From NCBI GenBank assembly GCA_037903475.1, contig JBAJFG010000529.1:248001-312000 (forward strand): a stretch of DNA of 64,000 nt. The letters are read 5' to 3'. The stretch comes from Ancylostoma caninum (Eukaryota; Nematoda; Chromadorea; Rhabditida; Ancylostomatidae). The notes beneath the pieces are model-generated. The model was not told where the DNA came from and did not search any database. It worked only from the letters and a program-made list of their open reading frames with translations. This document shows positions 50,340-60,377 of the stretch, in pieces; positions within the stretch are counted from its first letter, which is position 1, and each line of letters opens with the position of its first letter. The position numbers and the translations under genes were made by a program.

Positions 50340-51060
50340 CTATTTTACTTGACAAAGCACTTCTGTAGCGTTACTGTATGTATACTGTAGAAACTGTAGA
50401 AAGACTTTTTTCTATCAGAATTTAACCAAAATTCGCACAGGAGGGTTATTTTACGTACAGATTAAGAATACGATATCCATTGTCTCGCAACTGCGCTGCG
50501 GGGTTACTGCAATCATACTGTAGGAACTGTGGGAAAGGTTTCGCATCAGAATTTGCCCGAAACTAGGGTTATTTTACACTCTTATCTCAAATATGGCACC
50601 TATCTCGAATATGGATCTCAAATTCTTGTTCACCATGTCAGATACCCTCACTTGCCAAAGTTTCACTGAATATGGTGAACAAACTCCATCTAGAATAAGC
50701 CTACAGTAACCTTACAGTACCGCGCTACGGTACAAAATGAATGCGAATTTCGTGCACAGCATGTCAAATAACCCCACTTGCTAAAGTTTCACTGGATTTG
50801 ATGAATAAAATGCATCTACAGTATGCCTACAGTTGCCATACGATAACGCTACAGTAGTGTTAGAGTATTGCTCTACGGTGCAGGGCTGATGGCGTATTCA
50901 TGTTCAGCACGTCAAGTAACCCCAAAAGTTCAAATTTGCTATAGACGCTGTGAGAAAATACATCGACAGTATCCACAGTATGACTACAGTAATCCTACAG
51001 TATCCAGTTACGGTACAAAATGGACGCCATTTCCGTGTTCAGCGGGTAGAATAACCCCTG
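50340..51060. repeat. Diverged tandem repeats of about 130-140 bp rich in TACAGTA
   Basis: Repeating blocks GTTCACCATGTCAGATACCC (about 50630), GTGCACAGCATGTCAAATAA (50758), GTTCAGCACGTCAAGTAACC (50900) and GTGTTCAGCGGGTAGAATAA (51037), and upstream GTTACTGTATGTATACTGTA (50370) and GTTACTGCAATCATACTGTA (50504). Many TACAGTA/TACGGTA words. Ends at a G9 run (51060-51068). Confidence 0.75.
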
Positions 51061-51108
51061 GGGGGGGGAATTTGGGGGAGCTCCACCTAAGAAAAAGAGA
51101 TAAGACAG

Positions 51109-51132
51109 ATACGACCCACCGGTGGGTCGTAT
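51109..51132. repeat. Perfect 24-bp palindrome
   Basis: Arms ATACGACCCACC and GGTGGGTCGTAT with no spacer. A related imperfect palindrome is at 60125-60148 (ATGGGACCCA, 4-bp spacer, TGGGTCCCAT) and both are followed by ATTGTC. Confidence 0.9.
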
Positions 51133-51289
51133 TGTCCTTTACGTAACCTCCCGGAGTCGAGGCATATGACGTTTTCGAGGGCTACAAAAGAGCAGAAGGG
51201 TGGAAGTCTAACCTATGTATGCATCAGTCGATCTCCGAGTCGAGAGGTTGAAATCCACAGTCTTGTACCACTTCTTTTTTAGAGTTTGT

Positions 51290-51930
51290 CTCGTTTGTTG
51301 GCTGGGTCCGCTTTCCCGACATTCTGACGCAATTTCACTCTATCGTACGCCTGGTCGGTGTGGACGCCCCTTCAGATCGGCATGCAGTGTGTCTAGTCAC
51401 CGTTGCTTCGGGCGCCCTTTTGAACGTTCTCCCGGCATTCCAAGATCTATACGTTAAGTCCCACTTTGACGATGTTTTAGGACTTCTTTGCACACGGCGT
51501 TTTCGCTGGCGCTCGTACCATCTAAGGCAGGCTTCGCAAAGCATTCGGCAATCGAGGCGATTCCGATTTGCTCTCGGGTCTTTTTATTGCGGATGCAGTC
51601 TGCGCGCGTGATGCCAACTCAACGTGATGCATACATTGTAACATTTTCATCTCCATCACGCCCAGTCGCGTTCCACTTCGTCTTTCTTGATAGCCGCCCA
51701 ACATTCTGCACCATACAATGCGTCGGATCGAACCACCGCGCGATACACCTTCGATCTAAGGCGAACCGGGATTTTTTTGTAGCACAATGCTCCTGTCATC
51801 GAGCACCACTTTAACCACGCTGAGTTAACGTGAGCGACTTTATGGGGTAGGTTGCCATCGGCTGAGAGTGTTGGGACACGATACTTGCGGCAGTCGTTTC
51901 TAGGGAAGTCGTTGCCATCAACCTGCATGG
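51290..51930 (-). mobile_element. RTE-type non-LTR retrotransposon, reverse transcriptase C-terminal remnant
   Basis: Minus strand from 51928 reads VNSAWLKWCSMTGALCYKK, RLRSKVYRAVVRSDALYGAE and CWAAIKKDE, the diagnostic C-terminal region of RTE reverse transcriptases. After frameshifts it continues with GVMEMKMLQCMHHVE, then LCEACLRWYE and a run resembling the KGRP..RW tail. The catalytic YADD region and endonuclease are absent, so this is a 5'-truncated, frameshifted copy. It lies between TIL genes 1 and 2. Confidence 0.85.
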
Positions 51931-51997
51931 TGGCGGGCTCATTTATGTCGGTCGTTGATGAGTGAGATTTTCTTCTTTCTATTGCGATTTTCTCGAG

Positions 51998-52401
51998 GTA
52001 AAGTCCCTACGCGCAATCGGCGGGAAATTTTCGAGCGCGCCCAGCATGCGGTGCGTGCGCGGCGCGGACCTCTCTGGCAGCGGTCCCCAGTCGTTCATCA
52101 TATTCTTGGCCCAGGTGAGTGTTTTTCTTTCATTTTTTCGTTAACTGAAATTTACCTGAAGCTTTGAGGCCTATGGCTAACCGATATCGACCGGACGGCC
52201 TCGGTCGACATCGGCCAGCCACAGGTCTCACACCTTCAGATAAACTTCAATCAAAGAAAAAAAAAACAAAGGGAAAACACTCACCTGGGCAAAAAATCTG
52301 ACAAAAAACGGGGGACCGCTGCCACAAGAGGGCCGCGCTGCGCACGCGTCCCATGCTGGGAGCGCTCGAAAATTTTCCGCCGATTGCGCGTAAGGACTTT
52401 G
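51998..52401. mobile_element. GC-rich inverted-repeat element, copy 2 (about 400 bp)
   Basis: Arms AAAGTCCCTACGCGCAATCG and its near reverse complement (CGATTGCGCGTAAGGACTTT), continuing into AAATTTTCGAGCGC and CAGCATG boxes and GCAGCGGTCCCC / GGGGACCGCTGC. Same family as 26.7 kb but with a different, AT-richer centre. Lies between the RTE remnant and TIL gene 2. Confidence 0.72.
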
Positions 52402-52404
52402 ATC

Positions 52405-53195
52405 AAACTATCTCTTCGTCGCCTTTTTGCGGTCTGTTGGTAGGTGACCGTGTTCACTTCAAAGTTTTTTAGGCGTCTTGTTCTGCCGCTGGCAGGACTT
52501 CGCCAGCCTGTAGCTGAGGCGTTCGCAGCCGTCTCTTGCGTCTGTATTTTTGTTGATGTTGTCGTAGTGGACACCCTTTGTAGCAGCCACCGCCTCCTTG
52601 TCGCCGCCGGTTGTCATACGTCTTGTCAACGAGGAAAACGTGGAAGATAATGTTCTTCTCCCACACCTTCATCTTCCTTTCATTCGTCCAGCCATGCTTA
52701 CCTGACAATTCTACAGCTCCCTGGTTTATAAAATGTGAGAAAGTTAATGTATGAAAGAAGGTTGGTACAAGGGGTCCGTTTCGCATCTGTCTAGAGGAAC
52801 CATTTTTAATTAGTCGGTCCTCTTCAGGCTCATTAGTCGCGCCAATCTCGGGACGTGTCACAACTGCTATCGCTTGTGTCGGAAATTACAGTTGCTCCTT
52901 TCTCTCCCAACCGCCACCAATAGAAACAGAAGGAGGACATGCTAATTGTCAAATAGTTTTGCTTCCATTAGTGAAAAAGCTTTTATGCACATGCGAATCT
53001 TTTGAAAAATTTGCACATCGTTTTGAGATGACGTGGAAGGAAGCAGAATAAGCGAATGCACATCAGCTGCAGCTGTCGAAAAGCTTACAAGGTCAGTCCT
53101 ATATGTTATGGTCTTTGTATTACCTGTGAGTGTAAAGCTTATGTGATAGAACTATCGTTATAGGCATTGACCACTACAGTGAGATCATCATTTAG
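52405..53195. other. Spacer with one unassigned minus-strand frame
   Basis: A frame on - (about 52690-52469) reads KMKVWEKNIIFHVFLVDKTY then a basic tail QKYRRKRRLRT and stop. It adjoins the GC-rich element and may be transposon-derived. Upstream of TIL gene 2 nothing else is seen. Confidence 0.3.
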
Positions 53196-53199
53196 AACT

Positions 53200-53878
53200 A
53201 GGAAGCTGATAATCCTTGTATGTTTTTCATAGTTTAGTTATCAAGAAAAATCTAGAAGTACTGTATTAACTATTGGTGGCATTCAGGTTCTCGTGCTTGT
53301 GATCGTATTTCTCGCTCTCGGTACGACATTTTCCGCTAATGAATTGTGACACTTTGCGTCTTTTCCTAATTGTGATTCACTTGCAAGTGCTTACTCGAGA
53401 GACAAAGTGAGAATTTTTACGGGTACTTCTTCCGTACAAATGTAGATCTATGCATCTTAATTTATAATTAATCATTTATAATTTTCAATTATAAATCTAA
53501 TAAAATGCCACCTACGAAACCAGTAATGATTATGCTGCAAGGATATACCGAGCAGCTCTTTTGCGTTTTTTTTTCAAATGTTCCTTTATTTTGAGAATTA
53601 ATCCAAAATTCCAAGTGCGGCAAAAACGAAGTTTTCCGATTTTGCTTCAGTGTTTGCGAACCCACATGTGATGTGCCTAAAGTGAGTTCAGTAACTCATA
53701 AACAACACAACTGATCAGCACTTATGACTGCTTGTTGCAGATAAGGTGCCGTTTCACGTGTCGGCCGGGCGGACGATGTACGTGCAAATCAGGCTACCTT
53801 CGTGAAGAAAACGGAAAGTGTGTGCCCGACACTTGTGCTGGGGAAAGTGAGGAGTATAATGACTACTTAGTATATTAG
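53200..53878 (+). CDS. TIL-domain serine protease inhibitor 2 (Phe at predicted P1), start codon not found
   Basis: Exons 53287-53320 (34 bp), 53596-53681 and 53741-53878 join in frame with phases 1 and 0, exactly as in its neighbours. They encode the end of a signal peptide (VLVLVIVFLAL), a complete ten-cysteine TIL domain and an acidic 13-residue tail (AGESEEYNDYLVY) absent from the other two copies. The loop between cysteines 5 and 6 is C-R-F-T-C, so P1 is Phe and a chymotrypsin-like target is predicted. The expected 18-bp first exon is recognisable at 53200-53217 (AAG CTG ATA ATC CTT before a GTATGT donor), by comparison with the 18-bp first exon of copy 3, but its first codon reads AGG instead of ATG, and no in-frame ATG lies between it and an upstream TAG at 53161. 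Either the start was lost, the base is an assembly error, or a different first exon is used. The acceptor of exon 3 (TTTTGAG) is unusual. AATAAA at 53913-53918. Confidence 0.82.
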
Positions 53879-53912
53879 TCTCAGATGCAGCCAGTATCAA
53901 AGGTTACGCAAC

Positions 53913-53918
53913 AATAAA
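53913..53918 (+). terminator. AATAAA poly(A) signal, TIL gene 2
   Basis: CAACAATAAACC, 35 bp after the stop codon. Confidence 0.7.
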
Positions 53919-54674
53919 CCTTTTCGCGGTTTATCATCTGTTTGTTGGCATGAATTCAAATTCCAAGACTATCGCGTGCCGAAATTTCAGTTTCAAGTGT
54001 AATAATCATTGTTTCTACTTTGCAATCAGTACCGTTATGTACTCGCCTCTGATGTTCAATTTTCTGATCAAACTTCTAATCGCCTACAGAACTTGCTCTT
54101 TTTCCATTTCTCCGTCTAGTGGAAGAAACGAAACGGAGATTCGGTATCTTTTGTTTCTGGTTTTTGTTTATTCAAAGGGCCAGTAGACCTAAGCGTTCTT
54201 GAGATCTCTGTATAGATGGAACCATCAGTATTTACTGACCTCAATGATATCCATCGTTTCGCGCAGAAGTGCATAAGATCTCTTTTTTGAGGGTAGAGAT
54301 TGAACTTTTCTCTCCATGTGCTTGCATGGCAAGGAAAGTTTATCTACCCGATCAAAAAAAAAAAAGAAGGAGGGGGGGGGGTGACAAAGCATGCAGACAG
54401 CGCATATAAAATTCCCCATTATTGACCGTACAGTCGCCCAAACATCGCTTGAGCTAATAACCAATAATCTTCGAATAATTCGAAAAAATTGAGATGCTTA
54501 GTAGAGCATTTCTCGAACATGCCACATTTATTTTGTTATATGGTGACTGCAAGAGAGACAGAATGCCTAAGGACAGACACTGCACTTCCAGAATGGGGTT
54601 CCTGCAGAAACGTCCTACATCGGTTTGTGAAAAAATCAGACTGCACTGACTTGATACTATACAGCTGCTGAGTC

Positions 54675-55228
54675 ATGGTACTATTCTTACTTGCTATTTC
54701 TCTCTCATATGTTCTTTGGTACATACACAATAGAAGATTATCCATAAGGTTTATGGCTCCTTTCACTATATTACAAGTGCATACGCCTGACGAGACGATC
54801 TCAACCCTTCATCGAAAAACATTTCTGCTCTTTGCAGTCTGTAACTGGTAGTGCGCCAGTGACGATGTTCTCAAGTGTTCTACCCACGATCCCTACGTGA
54901 TCTCTGTCCTCGCCCCATTGTTGTCCCTCTAATGATGAACTAGAAACTCACTGGTAATGGAAAATAAATAACCGCTCGAAATGACTGGCAGTATTCCAAG
55001 TTCAAAGAAGACATGTTTGGTCTCGGCTATGCCAACTACATTGATCAATCAAAGGTCTTTACAAAGACCTATTATAGAAATTGCTCGAGAGGAATTGTAT
55101 GGTACAAATGAAAAAGGGTTCATTTTAACACCGGACACATTGCATATGCCTTTGAGGACCGACGTACCTACTTCTGTCGAGCCTGTACTGACTCAAGTTG
55201 CATAGCTTCTTGTTATCTTCTAAGCTAG
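54675..55228 (+). pseudogene. Candidate broken gene for a membrane-anchored, Cys-containing protein
   Basis: Two coding-like blocks lie on the plus strand. Block 1 is an open frame 54675-54851 starting MVLFLLAISLSYVLWYIHNR, a textbook N-terminal membrane anchor followed by basic residues. A possible donor (AAG/GTTTAT, 54747) and a good acceptor (CTCTTTGCAG, ends 54838) lie within it. Block 2 runs in one frame from 54968 to a TAG at 55226-55228 and reads FKEDMFGLGYANYIDQSKVF, then TKTYYRNCSRGIVWYK, a TGA at 55109-55111, then HIAYAFEDRRTYFCRACTD and a Cys-rich end. The single TGA with sense on both sides suggests a lesion. I could not connect the blocks with a confident intron chain, and the family is not recognised. 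It sits between TIL genes 2 and 3 but shows no similarity to them. Confidence 0.4.
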
Positions 55229-55415
55229 AAATTTCACGTAGTACTACTTTTACTCATTACTGGAAGAATAGTTCGTAATCTAACATTATTTTCTTTGAAA
55301 TTTGACTTCATTCAGTTTCGTTCGTTCTGGCGCTGTCCACTATGCATTTGAGGTCTGATACAAACTTCGAGAAGAAAAATGCATTGGCAAAGGCTTCTAT
55401 TGTAGCACTTTTCTT

Positions 55416-55432
55416 TTTATTATTCTTTATTT
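55416..55432 (-). terminator. AATAAA poly(A) signals, TIL gene 3
   Basis: Two AATAAA on the minus strand (55432-55427, 55421-55416), about 170-185 bp after the stop. Confidence 0.6.
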
Positions 55433-55602
55433 TTAATTGTTTATTCTTTAATGGGTAAAATGTTTATCAATCTTAATAATTTTAATGCTGGTTTTTCTAT
55501 GGCATGTTGATTCTTATGAAACATCAAGATGCCACATCTAGACAAACAAACAAATACCTTCCGCCATTTTACACTGATTGTAGGATGCCGGCGGTTTCTA
55601 CT

Positions 55603-58600
55603 TCAGCACTTATCACTCGGCACGCATTTGCCGTTACTGTCACGAAGATACCCACTTTTGCATGTGCATCCACCTCCTCCGCACACTGCAAGGCATGCAA
55701 TCTGCAACAAACATAAATTACTTGAAATGTAGTGTGAGTGTCAACATGGTTTTCAAAATTGCTAAGATGCATACCATTTTCGACACACATGGTTTTCATG
55801 AGCCTTTATGGCATATTCTAACTTATAATTTAAAAGCTATATTACAATAACTTCCATGTTCTTTCATCTTTAAAGCTGGGCATTTTTGAAATTGATGAAT
55901 AGTGTCACTTGCTTCTGCCACACCAGGTTGTTACGGTGGATCTTTATTGACCTTACGTTTCAACGAAACCGTCGTCGTCAGAAGTCTGAAAGTGGCTCCA
56001 GTTGCTTCATCTTAAAGGCAGCACCCGTCGAAACCATCGTGTTTAAGATTTCGCCGGATTTTGGGGTTTTTGGGGGTGTATTGCTCATATCCGGTGATGA
56101 AATCGCGTGAAACTCCCGAGGAAGCCGGAAAAACGCGATGCTGCCGTCCGTGCACGGACGAGTATTCCGGCGGCGCCCTGCGTGCGCAAATGGGTCCCAG
56201 CACGGAGACAGGGAATCGGTAGCAGCCCGCATGCGCTTAAATGCGTAAGCTGGCGCTTCGAGCCCTCCAAAGCACTGGGCGACCGGGCGTGCACGCGACG
56301 GCAGTTCGCCGTTTTCTGCAGGTAAGTCGTTACTCTGTGTGTTCCTTGCAGATTCGTGATGTGCGCGACGCCTACTTTAGGGTTCGCAGCTCAGGTCCGA
56401 GTTGAGGATTTCGACTCGTGCTGCCTTTAACCTATACGGTCAAACGTCTCATCATGCTCTGCCAGTTCTCGACATTGTCTCAGGCAAAGTACGAAGAGAG
56501 TATCCGGAGTCAAGGTCGAACCCACCAGTTGATCCACCTTTCGCGGAAGAGCGGACAACTTAAGTTAGTGCACTTCCCCTGTTAGCTTAAAGGCAGCTAG
56601 AGCCGAAATTCTCGGAGCTGAGGTGCGGTTGGTGAAGTACAGACTCAGCACATCACAACTGTGAAACGAACACAAACAATGATGGCTTACCTGCAGAAGA
56701 AATGGAAACCTCATCGCGAACACGCCTGGCCGAGTTCGCGCCGGTACGAGTTTTCCTCGGCGCTGAAGCCATTGCGGCGCATGGTTTGGGGCAAAGGTAA
56801 TACGAAGTGCGTTCTATTCGCAGGGTTTTGTGGTGGGATCGGAGCACTCGTCCGCGTTCGAACACGGCAAGGCGTGTTCGCGACGACAGTTCCAGTTTCT
56901 TCGCAGGTAAGCCATCATAGTCTGTGTTCGCTTCACATTTATGATGTGCTAAGTCTGTACTTCACCACCCGCATCTCAGCTCGGAGTCGAGGATTTCTTC
57001 TTTTGCTGTCTTTAAGCAACAAAGGCCAGGAAGTAGGCGTTTTATGAGTCCCAGAGACTGTGTCAATGTATGAGTCCGGCATGGGCTAGTTCACCCCATG
57101 CTGGCGGAGGAGGAAATTGTTTGGGTCCCACGCCTGAACAGCGCGGGCGCACCAGCCAGACCAAGTAACATCTGGGCTGGGATTCATGAAGTGATAAATG
57201 GCAAACCAGCTATGCTTACCGCGATTGGTTATCGTAAAGATTAGGCGAAGCCAAAGAACGCAGGACGCGAAAATTGGTTTGCTAGCCTGGTTCTGCTTGG
57301 TTACGCGTTCGTGAATCCTACTCCCAAACAATCGCCCTCTAACCGATGTGCTCTTCATACATCCATCCACTGGCGAACGAGCTGTGCCTCACCGTTTTCA
57401 ATCAGTTGTTTTTTATCCTTGGTTTGTTGAGGAGTTCCGTTTACAATTTATTCCGTTTAGCTCTCGGCAATTAATGCTTTCCGTCAGACCTTAATTTCCT
57501 TACAATACAACATCATCGGCATGCAAACAAACACAAGCAAATCGACAGCGGTACTATGTGGTGAGACGAGAAAGGATGACTCTAGTGCCAACACAGTGAC
57601 GTTAACCTATACAAGAGGACTTATTGTAACTGAAGGAAAAGAGTTGACTACAAGAAAGGAAAGAGGCCTCATCCCTCTCTGGCGCTAGTAGAGTGGATGT
57701 TCTGGGACCACGACGCGAGTAAGCCAAGCAATCTAATCAGCTGACCAAGCGTAACATTTCCTTTAGCTCCTCTTTGGTGTTTTTGTTTCTTGGTGTTTCA
57801 ATTGTTTTTGCTTATATAGTTCGAATTTACTCTCTGTCGAACAAATGACTAAGTGGCCATGTTAGAATAACACCAGGCCAAAACTTCATCTGAGAGTGAA
57901 CTACGCTTCAAATAGTGCAATTATAGGTCCCAAGCCAAATAGCTGCTCAAAACAACAATAAATCCCAATATACAAAATTTCAAACCAAGGACACTGGCGA
58001 GATTCAAAGTTCAGAGAATGGTGCTAACATAGAAGCCTCGTTTCGATCTCCGAGGTTAGTCTTATGCAACCTCCTTGTAAGAGGTTCAGAAATTTGGAAT
58101 AGTCAACGTGTTTGACGTAAAAGATTTATGCATGAGATACGCCAACCCCATAGAAGGGAACAGAGGGAGAGATGTGCATGTAAGAAAGATGGGCAGTGAA
58201 AATTGGCCGCAAAGTTTACAACACTTACATCAGGGTTTTTGCACGTAGGTTCGCAGCCATTGAAACAGCTAGAGGGTTCTTCGTTTTCAGCACATCCAGA
58301 ATCCTTTCCAAATCCCAGTGCGGAACCTTAATTTTATTTTCACCAGCTTCTTCCACATCTACCGAAACTCATGCAACAAATTGAACGGAAATACATGTGT
58401 GCAATTGAACAGATCACCTCCCCACATGGTTTTTACGTAAGGTGGTTTCATTATTGGGTTTTCTTACTAGTTATGTAACTACATATTAAGTGTTATACAG
58501 TACGTATCAGAACTATGCATTCATCGAAATTCGGTCAATGTCTTGGCTCATGTTGGGAACCTGCGCCATAGAATTCTCGACGTGCACAAATTTTATATGC

Positions 58601-59027
58601 TTGTTTTCCAATATTTCTCAGTTTTCCTTAGATTTTTTGCAGTTGAAAATTTTTTGTTCATGTCAAAAGTGGATACATAAATTTGATAGGCACTGCATTC
58701 TACCCCTGACTTAACCCTTAGCCTCGATGATTCATTTCATTGGTGTTTCTAGGTGCGAAAAATAACACCCGCCAAAGCTAGAGTGCTGTTTCGTAAATAG
58801 GTCGGTCAGGTCCGTCAGTCTGCGCCATAAGAGATGGCTGTGTGCGAGGTCTTCGAGAAATTATTGTTCTTGCTTGGAAATATGCTACAAAAGAAAAGGA
58901 GTACGAGAGCTTACCCACGAGACTGCAAGCAATGGCGAAGATGATGACCTAAAATCCACAGTTTCATTGATTTTACACAAGGTAATTTCTAAACTACTGG
59001 GAAACATACGATGTCTGCCACCTTCAT
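55603..59027 (-). CDS. TIL-domain serine protease inhibitor 3 (Ala at predicted P1)
   Basis: Read on the minus strand, exons 59027-59010 (18 bp), 58948-58915 (34 bp), 58326-58229 and 55701-55603 join to 82 residues. Donors are GTATGT, GTAAGC and GTAAGT; acceptors end TTTTAG, ATTAAG and TTGCAG; intron phases are 0, 1, 0. The start gives MKVADI followed by the hydrophobic VIIFAIACSLVG, a typical signal peptide. The TIL domain has all ten cysteines, with motifs SCFNGCEPTC and GGGGCTCKSGYLRD. The loop between cysteines 5 and 6 is C-L-A-V-C, so the predicted P1 residue is Ala, suggesting an elastase-like target. Poly(A) signals AATAAA lie at 55432-55416 on this strand. Intron 3 is large (2.5 kb) because it hosts two TTAA-type MITEs and a further inverted-repeat element. 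The gene is convergent with copy 2. Intact by every check I can make. Confidence 0.91.
56017..56426. mobile_element. TTAA-type element in intron 3 of TIL gene 3 (copy a)
   Basis: Perfect TTAA at both edges (56013-56016, 56427-56430) and ends AGGCAGCAC / GTGCTGCCT. 410 bp, GC-rich. The right half resembles the neighbouring copy b (shared GGTAAGTCGTTACTC / GGTAAGCCATCATAG region followed by TGATGTGC and a CGAGGATTTC box), so these two belong to one subfamily. Confidence 0.8.
56591..57011. mobile_element. TTAA-type element in intron 3 of TIL gene 3 (copy b), long inverted repeats
   Basis: TTAA at 56587-56590 and 57012-57015; ends AGGCAGC and GCTGTCT. The inverted repeat is unusually long: the first about 115 bp match the reverse complement of the last about 115 bp with scattered differences (for example TGATGGCTTACCTGC appears on both arms in opposite orientation). 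421 bp. Lies 160 bp from copy a in the same orientation. Confidence 0.8.
57176..57318. repeat. GGATTCATGAA inverted-repeat element in intron 3 of TIL gene 3
   Basis: Ends GGGATTCATGAAGTG and CGTTCGTGAATCC with inner GGCAAACCAGC / GGTTTGCTAGCCTGG, the same family as 24.5 kb. Confidence 0.7.
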
Positions 59028-59029
59028 AG

Positions 59030-60377
59030 CAAGAACCGAAGGGCTGGCGCGATGATGTGAAGCTGCAAAAAGCTACAGAAGTTACTATGTGAAACGTTCT
59101 AGAACAAACGTTTAGGTCTTTACGGGAACAATGGAAGGTGCGAAGTGTCTTGGACAAACAAAGGGAAGAAGTAGAAACAATGCAGGTTGTTTCTCTCAAC
59201 CTTTTTACCCTGGCTCTGCTGGTCGTCACGCTGTCATTGCGAGATGATCTGTCGACCATCGAAATAGAAATACTGTTTAATAGTGTGTTTCTTTTTATGT
59301 TCAACCAAAAGGCAGGAAATCATGCGATCAGTAGATATGCTAACCACGGAAAATATGTATTTGTTTAGTAGATCATTGAACTTGAATGCTCCTGGATGTT
59401 ATTGTAAAATTTGCGCTAGCATGAAAGAACTGCTTCCATGAACGGGCTTGAAACACTTCACTACGGGACAAAGTACAAAAAATTGTTGGATGGTGTTCGT
59501 ATTGCCACGAATCGTGATAGAACACACTTGTCGTTCTCAGATACAGCATTGTGAGAGAATTACGAGGCAATATGGGCCCAAATTCGATATGATTAACACA
59601 TTGACGATAATCGACGTCTTAGGGTGATGTGCCACGTGGGACCAAGGCGAAATTCTCGTTCATTTCTTTCACTGCAGCCATAATAGATTTCATGTTAATA
59701 AATAAATAACAAAAACAGCTCTGGTGATAGTATTAAGTATAATAATGCATTATCATCATTTGCTAATATTTTGGTTATTATTATCAACTATTAATCAATC
59801 AATAAATGACAACAAACACAATCAATCAATATCTAAAAATAACATGAGACTGATGATTTTTTAATAAATTTCCATGATTGTAAGATTCATTAAAAGTGTG
59901 AATTTATAATACAGTTTGACCTAGATCGTATAAACATATATAACATTAATTTATTACTGGTATTCTCATGTATTTTTTGTTGATTTTTTATTTTACGTGA
60001 TACAGTGTGCTTACCCTAACCCGCGAATTTCTCTATACAAATTTTCAGGGGATTCCAATCTTGGGATCCCCATTTTAGACGTGGGACCCACCGTTGAGTC
60101 CCTTGGTCTGTGGTGGCCGCCAAGATGGGACCCATCCGTGGGTCCCATTGTCGTCAACGTGTTAAAACTCCAGAATGGTAATATTAAATACCTTATAATA
60201 TTGAATACATTTTTCAATTACACGGTGGGTAAAGACCTCACTCTTATTATGAAGAAAACCATTCAACGGTTCAAAGCAATTGCTAAAAAGTTCCTGGAAG
60301 GAGTCTATGCTTGCTCACTTTCCTCCTTCATCAGTGTTCTCATTCTCTACCTTTCACACATTTTGTTATTTCCTATT
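59030..60377. other. No gene recognised; AT-rich
   Basis: 59.69-60.0 kb is almost pure A/T with many AATAAA/AATCAATC words. The frame 59997-60503 runs into the 221-bp repeat and is not credible as a gene. Confidence 0.5.
60125..60148. repeat. Palindrome related to the one at 51.1 kb
   Basis: ATGGGACCCA, TCCG, TGGGTCCCAT. Another GTGGGACCCACC lies 45 bp upstream (60081). Confidence 0.8.

Noticed and set aside
55109..55111. In-frame TGA read as selenocysteine
   Set aside because: No selenocysteine insertion structure was seen, and nematodes are not known for many selenoproteins; a lesion is simpler.
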